A stretch of 64,000 bases of DNA from Nemania diffusa (Eukaryota > Ascomycota > Sordariomycetes > Xylariales > Xylariaceae): contig JBBPUQ010000004.1 of the NCBI GenBank assembly GCA_038501195.1, positions 1,054,001-1,118,000 on the forward strand, written 5' to 3'. The position numbers and the translations under genes are program-made. This document shows, piece after piece, positions 1-11,253 of the stretch. The notes under the pieces are model-generated. The model was not told the origin of the DNA. It saw nothing but the letters and a program-made list of their open reading frames with translations, and ran no database searches. The first letter of the stretch is position 1, and each line of letters starts with the position of its first letter.

Positions 1-1
1 A

Positions 2-514
2 TCCCGCAGCTCGGGACGAAATGCACCTCACCAATCAACAGCTTCGCCATGTTCGGGATCCCCGAGAGGAGACGCCAAGCGGGAAAGTGCAATTTGCCTA
101 ACTGATAACAACTCTATGCGAGGGAAGATGTATCTCGAGGATTCTACAAGGCTACCGCCTCCCAGTATCCAGGGGGGCTCGTCTGACGACGCTGCGCAAG
201 AAATGAATGCTTCCCATCCCCTGAAGCCCAGCCCCGTCACAGAATTCAAAGCGAACGTTCACAGGGGCGGCGGCACACAAACCATAGGTGTCCACCTAGG
301 ACCAAACGCCAGCATGACAGGAGTGACGGACGCCGACATGCTGAGGGCGACGTCGAGCTTCCTGGCGCATGCCAACATATTCGCGGGAGATGGCACGCAA
401 GTCATAGGAGAGCTAGTACAGTCCGGGGCTACGCCTCGGCAGTTTTCTGGCCATTACTACAATAACTATCATGAGGGGTCCGGCAATCAGGTTATTGGAA
501 TTTCCTTCGAATGA
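2..514 (+). CDS. C-terminal part of a protein with three G-x-G-x-Q-x-I-G repeats (partial, 5' end outside window)
   Basis: The frame is open from base 2 to the stop at 512-514, so the gene may continue upstream; an internal Met lies at 116. The tail holds three copies of a motif of the form N-x-x-x-G-x-G-x-Q-x-I-G (roughly GGGTQTIG, GDGTQVIG, GSGNQVIG), spaced irregularly and ending at the C-terminus. The stretch before them is Pro/Ser-rich and looks disordered. Short Gly/Asn/Gln repeats of this kind occur in fungal amyloid signalling tails (HET-s-like and sigma motifs of NLR-associated effectors). Spacing inside the repeat is shorter than in HET-s, so this is a resemblance and not an assignment. 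No enzymatic domain is visible in the part present. A small intron near base 115 cannot be excluded. Confidence 0.5.
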   Translation, partial: SRSSGRNAPHQSTASPCSGSPRGDAKRESAICLTDNNSMRGKMYLEDSTRLPPPSIQGGSSDDAAQEMNASHPLKPSPVTEFKANVHRGGGTQTIGVHLGPNASMTGVTDADMLRATSSFLAHANIFAGDGTQVIGELVQSGATPRQFSGHYYNNYHEGSGNQVIGISFE

Positions 515-2990
515 TAAGACGGGTGAAAAATCAAGAGCTACCCTAATTCATGACAAGCATCAATTTGCGGCAAAACAGAACGCAGGGTTCCCAATTGGAT
601 TTTCCGCTAGTGAGTTTCCAATCTCGGAAGGTTCAGATACCTGAATCTAGGACTCTCAGGATTGCGGATAAGAGTAAAATGTGCGCTTTGTTGGCCGCCG
701 CTGTGTTCTCATAGTGGGGGTGGAGAGCCACCTTGGTTACTTGTAGACTCTATTCGTAGATGAAGCTATTTTAACACCGGCTTTACCAAAGCTCTGACCT
801 GCTCTAGCTCTACCTAATTTCAAGAGAAAACTAGAGTAGATCTGAGCAATCTAAAACTGTTATTTAAATATACGGTCTGCTAAGGGACGAATTAAGGAAA
901 TATGGTGGGCAAGGCAGGAGTTTCTTTTGCGGTCTTATGTACATATGTTAGGTGCATAGTAACCACCAATACTTGTATGGTTGTAATAGTTGTAACACCA
1001 CTTATAAATACTTTTTTTCTAGTGAAAGCTGCTGTTAAGATCGTGTACCTACAGGTAACACCCAATCGCTAGTACCTATTGGACCTGACCTCAACCTCAA
1101 CACTCGGCTTATCTCTTATTTAGTCACGACACAGACGAATCGCCGCAAAAGAAATTTGCCACTCGACTGCAAACGCTGACACCAAACAGAGGCGTCATTA
1201 ATCCTAACATTACCTATTCACCGAAAATCAAGGGCTAGACTGCCAAACCCCCGAGGTTGACTACCTACTTCAACACGAACATCCACGATCGGGATGGCTG
1301 CACTTGCTGACTGAAGGAGGCGCCCCCTCGATGCGCCAAACCCCTCACGGTTGAACCCACTGATTACTATTTTTGCTTATGAGATACGGAACGACATACG
1401 CTTTGTGTGCGTTATTCCTCTCGGCTCTGCGTCGCATTTATCCATTTGGTGCTCTGGTCATGGTTGACACGCCTCGTCAACACAAGGTCGTAGGGGCAGC
1501 TTTTGAAGTCATAACCGGCCATCATAAAACGCCTTACTATAATTAGATAAGCCTCTTTTTAGAGGGAGACTGGAGGGATTATAGACTGCAAAACAGAGGC
1601 AACAGCTTCATAGAGCCTTACACTCTTGTGTATTAGTAGGTAGTCATGTTCATAGGGATATGGGCGGGGTGGCCTGGACTCATGTCTGGGTCGCGTCAGC
1701 TGATTAAGCTACTACGTTAAGTAGGCATAGCTGCAGATAGAGCTGCTGAAACCGAGCAGGAATTAATTACTTAACCAATCAATCAATCAATCAATCAATG
1801 TACCTAACTGCAGAAACGATCTCGCCAGGAAAAAAAGATGTTGTATTCGAAATGGAGGAACTGCAGCGGCCAGCCGTACAAACAGCCAGCTAAAACTGTA
1901 GTGGTCTTACTCCCCCACTCCTTCGTTTTCCATGCACCTACCCCCTACTGTCTGTGTTTGTATCTATTTAGACATGGGTGCTAACTAGTTAGGTAGAAGG
2001 AAATAAATGGTGAGTAAAGGAATTCTCTAACCGGTCATCGGCATAGATGAGAGAGCCTTGTTGTTTTCCTAGCGCCGCATACCATAATAAGTGCTGTCGG
2101 ATGCATGGTACTTGTGATGATGCATGGAACTTATCTCGGTAGGCTGGTTTAGGTAATAGCGGTGCTGACTAAGACGACAGAGCTCCCCAGTAGTAATAGT
2201 GGGGCTAGGGCAACCTATAAAAAAATATCGGCTGATATAGCCCCCGACGAGCATCAACCAATCAATAATGGCTACCATGAGGTAGTCAAAATGAGGAATG
2301 ATAAGAGCATACCATTACCAAAAGGCTGGCCAGAGGTTTCGATGGCGTTATCTTTGTTTCTAGTGATGTTTTTGGATATGTCTTCCTATGGCCGCTTTAG
2401 ATTAAACCAGAGCACACGCTAGATACGTGTATAGGGTTTTTTTTCCAACCTTACCGTCGCTTTCGCACTTCTCGCGCTTACGACCCAAGTGGGAAGAGAA
2501 GGTCTGGTCTATAGCTGCTAACATAGTAATGCCACGAGCATTGGTTTTCCATCTTTGCAATAGTAATGGCGATTGGGCTGGGGTTCTAATATCGAACGGA
2601 GCCGAAGAAAACCTTGCTATCAACTACGAAGCTCTGGCGTGTATTGTGGTATTAGGGAGTATTGCATGGAAAGATGAGGATGACGAAGACCTTACTTGGA
2701 GGAATGGGCCTAGGTTGATTCTATCGAGTCACTCTCCAAGTATAGACTTTATAATGTCATTTTCATTGAATGAATGAGGGGATTGCATATCGAAAAGGAG
2801 TCTGGAGGGTGTAGAGGGAAGCTTGGGAGAAGCTAGATACGTCGGATATCGACGTCATCCTAGGTTAAGTCATAAGTTACCCAGAAATCGGTAGCATCCG
2901 GTGCACAAGAGGGAAGCACAGTTGTGTAAATAATAAAAATCGTTAGAAGTACTTAAGTAAGTATAGCAAATAATTCGGTAAAAATAAGTA
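515..2990. other. Intergenic region, no convincing gene
   Basis: Moderately AT-rich DNA. Open frames at 2162-2422 and 2427-2777 (the latter 116 codons) show no family I recognise and no splice partners, so I do not call them. An (AATC)n microsatellite lies near 1774-1799. The stretch just before 2991 is the left flank of a DNA transposon. Confidence 0.6.
1774..1799. repeat. (AATC)n microsatellite
   Basis: About six tandem copies of a 4-base AATC unit in intergenic DNA. Confidence 0.85.
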
Positions 2991-3097
2991 CTAGAGGATC
3001 CACCCGTGGAGGACCCTCTTCACTGCGTTCAGAGGGCCCCAGAAATCGTAGACACCCCAATAATCATAGACACCACTCCGTCAGCCGACCACCAAAT

Positions 3098-3940
3098 CAG
3101 CGCTGAACACAGGTAAAACAATACCTTGACTGCTTGACAGATAACTTGACTAACCAAGGCAAAACAAACGCATTTGAATTGATTGCCATGCAAAACAAAG
3201 ATTTCTTATTTTACCTGTGTTTGCCAGTTATTTTCAAATAATTTCTTTCTTTTTTTGATTTTTTGTTGTTGTTTTTTTGGTAAAAAGAAGCTATTCAGAA
3301 AGTGTAATACTTCCTTACTTAGGTGGCAGTCTGTTTCAGGACCCACATTAACCAACCAATAGGAACCCTTTCCTACCTAATAGGCCCACTTACCTACCTA
3401 GCCACTTACTTACCTAGCCACTTGCCTAGCCACACACCTACCTACCTACTTTTTACCACCTTACCTACCAACCTACTTCCTACCACCCTACCTACCACCC
3501 TACCTACCACCCTACCTACTATTTTACCTACTACTCTACCTACTACCATGCTTACTACTACCTACCTAGGTACTACACCTACTTTTTTACAGCAATTTTA
3601 CGACGTTTTTTAACCTCACGATCTTTTTCGACCTTACGACCTTATAACCCTTCGATCTTACAACCTTACGACCTTCTGACCCTACGACCTTTTGACTCTC
3701 CGACCCTTACAAAGTAACTTAAGCGGTTTATAAGAAGCAATACAAAAGATCGAAGGTTTTAGCCCTAACTAACTAACGCACCTGACGCACCCGATTTTAT
3801 TTGATTTATTTGATCAAATAACTGTTCAATCAAAACAATAGATTCAACCAAACAAGTCAAATAAGCGCTTTTTGCGATCAATCAAGGCAAAACAAGTCAA
3901 GAGGCTATTATTTGACTTGTTTTACCTGTGTTCAGCGCTG
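3098..3940. mobile_element. Nested hAT-type miniature element, 843 bp
   Basis: Perfect 24-bp terminal inverted repeats (3098-3121 and 3917-3940) start CAGCGCTGAACACAGG. The flanks carry a perfect 8-bp duplication, CACCAAAT, at 3090-3097 and 3941-3948. An 8-bp duplication and a CAG-starting end are the signature of the hAT superfamily. There is no transposase gene; the centre is low-complexity CCTACC/CTACCAC repeats (about 3390-3570) followed by a stretch of ACGACCTT-like repeats. It lies wholly inside the TA-flanked element and is therefore younger. Its two ends are related to the ends of the 30-kb AT-rich block. Confidence 0.92.
3390..3570 (+). repeat. CCTACC/CTACCACC low-complexity tandem repeat
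   Basis: Degenerate tandem CTACC units in the middle of the hAT-type element. The open frame over them (3323-3613) is repeat-encoded and not called as a gene. Similar motifs reappear near 43630-43672 and, on the opposite strand, at 42450-43030. Confidence 0.75.
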
Positions 3941-4662
3941 CACCAAATTTACTAGTAAATCTGACTTTTTGGTGTCAAAACGCGTTTTTTCGCGACAGCA
4001 ACACTCAACCACCTGTAATCTAGCTAGCTTGCAAGTTGTTATATTGTAAGAATTGACTGCAATAAACGCGTTTTTGAGCTCAATTATAGCCCTACTGCTT
4101 TGTACAGGTCTGTACAGATCTGTACACCTATACAGCAGTATTGCCTAAGAAATAGGTGAAAATGAAGCTATCTGCGCGGTCGCAACCTCTCGTACGCCCG
4201 AACCATGGCTTCTAGTACGTTCATATATATATATATTATTGCTACAGTATTGATCTATTAGGTCCTGTACGTATTGAAGCCCTTGAGGCCCTTGAAGCCC
4301 TTAAATTAAAGCTTTTGAACAGACGTACAAGCTAGTTATAGTTACAACTTACACCTAGTTACCTTACGTAATCAACATACATTTACACACATATGACTTA
4401 CATATATACAACGTTTACACAACAGTATACGTCGGTAGATAAAAAACAACTTAACAGCTGTGAAGTAAGCTATACAGCTAAGCTACAATTCTGGTTTCAA
4501 ACCAAAGGACTAAAAAGAAGGCTGTTTGTTCGCAGGTCCAAAAGTAGCAGTTTAGGTGTAAAAAAGAGGTAAAAGCGGTGTCTATGATTATTGAGGTGTC
4601 TACGATTTCTGGGGCCCTCTGAACGCAGTGAAGAGGGTCCTCCACGGGTGGATCCTCTAGTA

Positions 4663-6016
4663 ATTGCTATATAGTAAGTAGGTCGGCGTAGGTACTCTGT
4701 AGGTACGCGGCAGTACTTGGATAATCAAACTAAGTGGGGGCATGGTGGGCAGTTAAAGGGATAGGAAGCTATTAACTAGTTATATGCATACGCGCCCAAC
4801 AGTCTAAGACCTAACCCACCTGTATTAAGGCTATTGGAGGAGTCAGGTCACCTGGACTTGCAACCATATGCAAGGAGAACTAATAGTCCTGGAAGTACTA
4901 GATTGTATAGACTGCAAATAGGACTGATTCACCTTGCGAGACCAAAGTGAATCCTTGTCCCAAACCCTGGATAATTAGCCCTTGTCACAGCGGTAGAGTT
5001 TCGACTACAAGTCTCTACAGTTTTGGAATCGTCACATTTCACCCTTGCGCTATTCTATGACTCATGAAAGAGAGACAACTCACTGTATTATGCAATGAAT
5101 ATGCTCCTGCGACGGTTGGCATGTATTTGTTTAGCAATGGCCCTCGAGAAGGAAATGACTATCTGGCCTTCACCCGCACTATATAAAAGTACGAGAAAAT
5201 GTTATACGTCTCTCACCAGACATTGCAGAGAGTATGATTCCTTGCTGAGTCGTCCTTGTCTTGACGAATTTCTTGCTGGTGCATGTGTTATTGTATATAC
5301 GCCAAATAAAAAAGGGAGAGATAAAGACAGTTGAAACTTTAACCTGCTCACTTCGGTCTGTCGATCCCGTGAATGACCTAACAAGTTTTTAATTATGGGA
5401 CTCTCTGAAACAAAGGGCTAATATTATGGGGCTCTGAATAGTGTCAATTCAGTTGATAAATCTCTCTGGTCCCAAGGTCCATGCTCTTCCCTTCTCAATT
5501 ACCCCAAGGCTGCAGCCAACAGCCTTCTTGGCAAAGTAGGCTGCGTTATTTCGTGGAATGTCTGCATAGAAAGAAGAAGACGGAAGTGCTTGTCTTTTAT
5601 CTCAGAAACTTAGAGTTGAGGAAACGGCTTGAAGAAGAAATGTCTATAATAGGCTAGGGTACTGCATAATAATAACTCTTTTCTTTTTAATAGATGGTAC
5701 AATGGTTGACCGGAAGGGTCAGATGACTTATCCCGGGGGTGCGGTACCTATGTAGTAGACTAATTCCAACGGTTTAGCCGATTCAGCTATTAAATAAACG
5801 ATTGATTTAACTTTAAACACTCAATAAATAGTGCGTTTACTATGGTTGGTATGGAGTAGGCTCATATATTCTGCCACCTTTGACCGCACTCACGCCTATA
5901 AGTTGAGGATTCTTTTGATTGTAATCGCAGCCTCCTTGCAACTTCCCCATGAACAGGCCTACATAGTGATAAATTAACTCGCCCAACTCTAAACCCGTTA
6001 CACAAGGTTCACTATC
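4663..6016. other. Intergenic region
   Basis: No recognisable gene. Short frames at 5095-5334 (plus) and 5202-5384 (minus) overlap each other and have no family features. The last few hundred bases are the presumed promoter and leader of the kinase gene starting at 6017. Confidence 0.6.
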
Positions 6017-7111
6017 ATGCAACAACAGCAACTATCTGCCAAACAAGAAAGCCAAGTTGTAGACTGGATCTCCAATGAAATATCTTGGGGGACTATAGTA
6101 CGAAAGGATTTAATATATTGGTACACCCACAACCTTCTTCGACACGACAACGGTGTGGAGGCAACGCTTGACCCGGACTTTGTCGACGATTTGCTGAATC
6201 GCAATCCTAGCTTAGCAAAGGCCTTGGTTATTCCGCCGTTGCCTGATCACGCAAAACCTGCCATTGTTCGTTTGAATCGGTTACAGCAAAGAATGCAGCA
6301 AGATCGCCGGCAAGCACTTTTCGGCGACTCGCCCCCGCCTCCTCGACAGCCAGCTCCTTACCCTGAGGGCGACCTCATCTACCGGTGCATTAATCGCTAC
6401 GTGGTGCTCCACGACAATAAAATCACGAAATATACCACCAATTCTGATGGCATGGGCGCGACTGACCACCCGAATGAGGCGATGGTACTTCGCTTTATCA
6501 AGGCCAACACTACTATTCCAGTGCCTGAGGTATTAAGTAGCGACTGGGACCGCATCACCATGGAATATATCGAGGGGCAGACGCTACAGCAAGCGTGGCC
6601 GGTGCTTACGCCAGACCAACGCTCGGGCATCCTCGATCAGCTTCGTGGCTATATTGCGCAGCTACGTGCCTTGAAAGGAACCTTGAAAGAAACCCAAATC
6701 GGCCGCCTGAACGGCCAGGGCGTTGTCGTCCCGTGTATACTGATGCGCTCGGGCGGACCTTTCGATACTCTCGAGGAACTTCATGACTGGCTCGTGAAAC
6801 CACCGAAGGGGCTGCGGTCTGAGTCAATGTACTGGCACCAGATCACGACCCACCTGAGAACTGAATGCCCCGTCGTGTTTACTCACGGTGATATCGCCGC
6901 ACGGAACATTCTCGTGCGCGATGGCAACATCGTTGCACTTTTGGACTGGGAGTTTGCGGGGTGGTTCCCAGAGTACTGGGAATATGTATTTGCACTTCGT
7001 GGGTTAGACAACATAGACTGGGAGACACTGGGCATTGACCTTCCGTCTCTTTTTACTCAACGCTATGATCTGGAGTATATCCTTATGAAGTTTATCCTCA
7101 CAATCTACTAG
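6017..7111 (+). CDS. APH-like phosphotransferase/kinase with an N-terminal Tc5/CENP-B-type HTH-like segment
   Basis: Single exon, 364 residues. The C-terminal two thirds match the fungal aminoglycoside phosphotransferase (APH)-like kinase fold: nucleotide-binding region with K at about 138, hinge MEYIEGQTL, catalytic loop HGDIAARN at 290-297 and metal-binding DWEFAGW at 310-316. All key residues are present, so it looks catalytically competent; the substrate is unknown. Residues 6-70 look different: a helical stretch LSAKQESQVVDWI through FVDDLLNRNPSLAKAL resembles the DNA-binding helix-turn-helix of Tc5/pogo-type transposases. A Pro-rich linker (about 104-117) joins the two parts. The start is the first Met of the frame; no intron is needed. 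The fusion is an inference from sequence pattern; the kinase call is firm. Confidence 0.85.
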   Translation: MQQQQLSAKQESQVVDWISNEISWGTIVRKDLIYWYTHNLLRHDNGVEATLDPDFVDDLLNRNPSLAKALVIPPLPDHAKPAIVRLNRLQQRMQQDRRQALFGDSPPPPRQPAPYPEGDLIYRCINRYVVLHDNKITKYTTNSDGMGATDHPNEAMVLRFIKANTTIPVPEVLSSDWDRITMEYIEGQTLQQAWPVLTPDQRSGILDQLRGYIAQLRALKGTLKETQIGRLNGQGVVVPCILMRSGGPFDTLEELHDWLVKPPKGLRSESMYWHQITTHLRTECPVVFTHGDIAARNILVRDGNIVALLDWEFAGWFPEYWEYVFALRGLDNIDWETLGIDLPSLFTQRYDLEYILMKFILTIY

Positions 7112-7663
7112 AATCTGATAGAAGAATGCGAATCAAGTATGCAGAAGGTTAGGGAGCCTCCACACAAGAAATCTAACGATACCATGACATGCAGATAGCT
7201 CCAAGTGACAGTATCAAAGCCCGAAGTGTGCTAATCACAGGATGGCTGCGGGAAGTCCTGGCAGGTGTGTCTGCGGGCCTACCTGTGCTACTGTCCGTTA
7301 AACTTACTGTGGAAGCTGAAGTATTAGAAATGGAGTAGAGGGTTTACTACGCCTTTAGACGTAATACAGGGTGTACAACTAGGGAGTGGTACACGGGCAG
7401 GAACGATATTAACAGTACAGGCCATAACACAAAACTTACCCACTGGATAATATAGAACGTAGAAAAGGAATCAGTTAAAACAATAACGTTCTCGTGATTT
7501 TCGAGTCGGTTTCAAGTAGTTGGTACTTTTTTCTCTTATTGCAGATAAGAGAGGTTTGGCTAGTGCGATGGACAGGCGCACTCTATTGCTTCTACAACAG
7601 AACCCACACAAGGAGTTGTTCTTATCTCTCAGCTGTGTCCTATTGTGTATTATGCATACCGTA
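7112..7663. other. Intergenic region between convergent genes
   Basis: Short frames here (such as 7494-7736) run into the antisense of the next gene and show no coding features. Confidence 0.6.
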
Positions 7664-8146
7664 TCAACCAACCGTCCCATCCACCAGGCCGCCCATCAGG
7701 GTGTCTTCAACCGCGCTATACCATTCCTGTGTCTGATACCCGGCAGCTACAAGTTCCCCGAGGCCTTCCAACAGAAAGTTTTGACAGGTCCAATCATTCT
7801 CCCTGTTATCCACTGGAATGGCGGCCATGATGTTCACCGGCACCATTTCTTGGCCCTTAGGGACCAGTAGGGCGCCGCCATCGCAATGAAAGATATATCT
7901 AGCGGTCAAAGCCCAGTTTATTTTGGTGTGTAATCGATCAACTTTCCAGGGGCCCTTAACACCGTCGCGGACGGCGTGGACTGTTTCGTGGAAGCTTGAG
8001 TCTTCGGCCGATTGAAAATAAATGAGGACATGACGCTTAAAGTAGAAGTCGGGCTGGCCTCGGAAAGCGTATATAGTCATGTAAAGCGTAGTATAAGATG
8101 CATCTTGGTGGCGAGCGTTGCTCTTCTGTTTGCGGCTCGAAGGCAT
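7664..8146 (-). CDS. Conserved fungal hypothetical protein, 160 aa
   Basis: Single-exon minus-strand gene. The order of features fits a family of small fungal proteins that I know only as hypothetical: a polar N-terminus, then a strand-rich core beginning TLYMTIYAFRG, an 'RH-x-LIYFQ' strand (residues 38-45), and a C-terminal part with the motif NDWTCQNFLLEGL around Cys121, followed by a short helix and an EDTLMGGL end. The conserved Trp-x-Cys-Gln resembles an active-site or structural motif, but I cannot name a reaction. No signal peptide or membrane segment is seen. It is convergent with the upstream kinase gene. The length agrees with the family as I remember it. Confidence 0.65.
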   Translation of the reverse strand: MPSSRKQKSNARHQDASYTTLYMTIYAFRGQPDFYFKRHVLIYFQSAEDSSFHETVHAVRDGVKGPWKVDRLHTKINWALTARYIFHCDGGALLVPKGQEMVPVNIMAAIPVDNRENDWTCQNFLLEGLGELVAAGYQTQEWYSAVEDTLMGGLVDGTVG

Positions 8147-8716
8147 AGCGCGAAATGTATGAGATTGTTAGATATAACTTTACTACAGTGCGAATGTAGA
8201 TAATATAGTATTAGCGTAGGCGGCGTTGAAGTACAGAAGGGGGTGAGGGATGGTAATACACATGTTGATCAGTATCCGTATGGTTCGGCCACACCTTTTT
8301 ATACCTGCGAAGTTATATTGTGGTGATCTCCGCCAAGTGAGTGTTGGTATTGCTACGCATGTAGTCTCAGCTTTGTGTTTCGAAGTTGCCGGCTTCCCCC
8401 AAAATCCACGTGGCTCACTAAGCGCTGTCATCAGTCTCATTTGAACACCTATTAGTTGTGTTTGGCTGTTCCGGCCCATGGGAGCCTATTTTGACTGTTT
8501 GGCTTGCGGTTTCTTTTCTACTAGGCGTGAGAGAGCACTAGTCCCATACAGTGTGAATGGTCTGACTGTTGTCTTAAACAACACCAGCCAGGTGCCTTCA
8601 GTCTGCCCCAGACGTATTAAATAGATTATTGGCTATTGTAGAGACTTTAGATCGAAGAGGGTGGTTTTGGGGCTAGGTGGCCCGCGAGGGTGTGGCCCGT
8701 GAGGAGGGTGGTTATC
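8147..8716. other. Intergenic region
   Basis: No supported gene. The overlapping frames at 8183-8479 and 8250-8444 lie on opposite strands and look random. Confidence 0.55.
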
Positions 8717-10008
8717 TTAGCAAGTCACTGTGCAAAATAGGGTAGATGCAGGTAGTGTTGCGTTATGGGGGACGGTATTCTCGCCGTTGATCCTGTAACC
8801 ATATTTGCCTCTCAGGGGAAGAAACAGGTAGAGGCATGCCCGTGGGCAGGTGGTATGGAATCGGTTGTTTAACTTCCTTCTTAATGTATTGCCCCCGTGT
8901 ACGCCATCCCAAGTGTAGAACCTTGGTGCTCCAATTCCTGTGAAGTGTATCAGATCTCCTTTGATCATCAGATCATCAAATTATATATACTCCAGGTTTG
9001 AAATATGGCTAGAAATATAATCAAAGGCAGCCCTAAACGACCCGGTAGTCCTAGTCACTGTCCTCATAGAAAATCTTCGGAGAGAGGATGAAGTCTTCTT
9101 TAGAAAGGCAAGTAAATCGTTCTCGCGGATGAAGACACCACAAAGAGAACATTCTTCTATAAGGGGAAATACGTCCAACGTTGCAATGCTGCGTCGGAAA
9201 AATCTTTCGTTCGGAAGAGATAGATGAGGATCAAGGCGATGGTGGTTCACTCTGTACTGGAGACTTTTGAGAATTTTACAGGCACGAATCAGGCTTGCTA
9301 AACCAATGAATTGACTGATCCTAAAGTTTCCGAGAGCCCGGAGCTAGAATAGTTTGTGCTGCTGAGCTTATTACTCCCAACACTACATCGGTGTAGATGA
9401 GGCCCGTTGGGTGTATTCAGGTGGTCAATCCGGGGCTTACTTCCCTATAACGCTGGAGGGGCAATTCGGGATGTGTCGACTGCCTTCTGCCAAATGAGTC
9501 TCCTGCTAACCGGGTCTAGTTCGCGGTCGCCGTCTGTGCGGTATACAGTGACTTCAAGAGCCAGGGAGTGCAACTTCCCCGTCGTACTATTCGCTGCTAT
9601 GTTCCTAAAAGCATCACTCAAGTCACGTAAAAGCTGTCGGGGGTTTCCTGACTGCTGATGGTTTTGCCATGGCTCCTGGAAGATTTCTAACTCGCCCTGG
9701 CTAGGATAGTCTGGATGTGCTCTCACAGCTGCTTCAGTTCTCTTACTGTTGTTCACGACGCCAACGGGCGTCAGGTCGCGGACTTCACAGACGAGGGAAC
9801 CGCGCTGCGTCAAGGCTCTAAAATGTCTAAGGTAGGGACTGGTGACTTTGACGCGCTTGGACCAGAAGTATGACTTGAAATGACCCTGTGTCGCTTTCCA
9901 ACGAAGGCCTCTGCTTGTCAGGCAGAGACTGCCAGCATCTGTCACATCCAAGCATTTGACGATGTTCTCCACAATCTCAGCAGGGCAGCTTTCCAAGCCA
10001 ACGGTCAT
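8717..10008 (-). pseudogene. F-box/LRR-type protein pseudogene
   Basis: The minus-strand frame from 10008 opens with an F-box (LESCPAEIVENIVKCLDV... LCLTSRGLRWKAT), the SCF ubiquitin-ligase adaptor domain, followed by a helical linker typical of fungal F-box proteins. It meets an in-frame TAG at 9445-9447, yet homologous-looking sequence continues in the same frame (PRIDHLNTPNG, HLHRCSVGSNKLS). Near 9300 the frame shifts, apparently with a small deletion, into SLIRACKILKSLQYRV and the C-terminal part with CGVFIRENDLLAFLKKTSSS. A TAA at 8981-8983 interrupts that frame, which goes on as FDDLMIKGDLIHFTG and ends with THGGNTLRR-like residues. At least two nonsense codons and one frameshift make it very unlikely to be functional. 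An alternative with several unusual introns is less likely because family-like sequence flanks each break directly. Confidence 0.8.
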
Positions 10009-11253
10009 CGTCTATCACAATCCGCGAAGGCGGTCAGTATGACTCCTAGAAATCTAGCCTAGCCTAACACTTACTAGGGTCTAGGCGCTGTTAGCAGGCC
10101 GGACCTCATCAGGTCATTATATAGAACAGAAAAAGAAAAAAGGAATACAAAGGGATAATACTTGCAACTAAGCAATGCAGGCATTCTCTAGCCCGACTTG
10201 GTGTGGGGCGCACAGCCACTCACTGTGGCTCAGTTGCTCGCGTGATCTAATTAATCTCATCTGATAGATCATTTAGAGTCTACGTATAGATGAAATTGAG
10301 GCTAGAATGCTGATCTTGCAGCTTAATTTTCTTAAAAACGCTTATATATATAATACAACCTATGTTATTCCATAGGGCTTCTAATTGCGCATCAAACAAG
10401 CTTAGTTGCATTAAAAAAGCGGTTGTTGTTAAAATATATACCGTGCGTACATAACGTGCAAGTAATAGTGATGTGTAACATACATAGACTCGAAGATTTG
10501 AGACATGGTCTAGCCCTGGGTATCTTAGCTTAAAGCTAGAATGTAACGATTTTCACACATGAATGGTTTGCTATTCTCATTCCCGAGGTTCTTTATCTTT
10601 TACCCTGCGCCGTTCGGTTAAGTGCCATTATTATTGAGGTTCTATAACTTGTATTAGTGGGAAAACTTTGGTCTAGGGTAGCCGTTTTTTTATTTATCTT
10701 CTAAATTATAACAAGGACTAATAATCTAGGGATTGGAAAAGCAGTAGTTCTAGGCCTTGTTAGGCCTGTTTTTAAGGGATGAGAGTAGTCCTCCCTTGAT
10801 GCTTAGTTGGTCCTTCTCGTGACCCTCTTCCTCCAATAGCCTCGCCTCAGCCTTAGAGGGTCTCAGTTGAATCTAGGCAGCGTGAATAAGGGCATGTATT
10901 TATTGGCCAGGTAATAACCTCAACTTATGCCGAAGTCGGAAGCGTAGGAGACCTGACCGCCGTTTTTCCGATTTTCAGCCACTGTTCCAGCTTTCAGCCA
11001 CTGTTATAGCATAAATTGACGTAGTCTATGAGCATGTCTTAACTGACGCGGGCTAATAGCGCTTAAAGACGTGACTCAACTCGCGCGTCTAAGCACTCGT
11101 GCCTAGTCAAAATATTACCTCAACCAACCAACGTAACTACTGGCGATGAAACGGACGACGGGACAGCTCTCAACAAGGCCTCTCTGTCGGCCAGCCTAAG
11201 ACCTTAGTGATAGGAATTCAGTCTCTTCTTCACACGTTGTTGCCTTCCTCATC
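10009..11253. other. Intergenic region, AT-rich
   Basis: No gene seen. Several TATATA-rich stretches near 10340-10450. The last 100-200 bases are the likely promoter and leader of the gene starting at 11254. Confidence 0.6.

Larger units (their letters stand above)
2991..4660. mobile_element. Non-autonomous TA-flanked DNA transposon (Tc1/mariner/pogo-like) with 84-bp terminal inverted repeats
   Basis: The first 84 bases (2991-3074, beginning CTAGAGGATCCACCCG) recur as the reverse complement at 4577-4660 with about one mismatch. Both ends are flanked by TA (2989-2990 and 4661-4662), the target duplication of the Tc1/mariner superfamily. There is no transposase reading frame inside, so it is non-autonomous. 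Removing the nested hAT-like element (3098-3940 plus one target copy) leaves a host element of about 0.8 kb. The near-identical inverted repeats suggest limited decay. Confidence 0.88.

Noticed and set aside
2427..2777. 116-codon frame as a gene
   Set aside because: No recognisable domain or splice partners; composition like the surrounding intergenic DNA.
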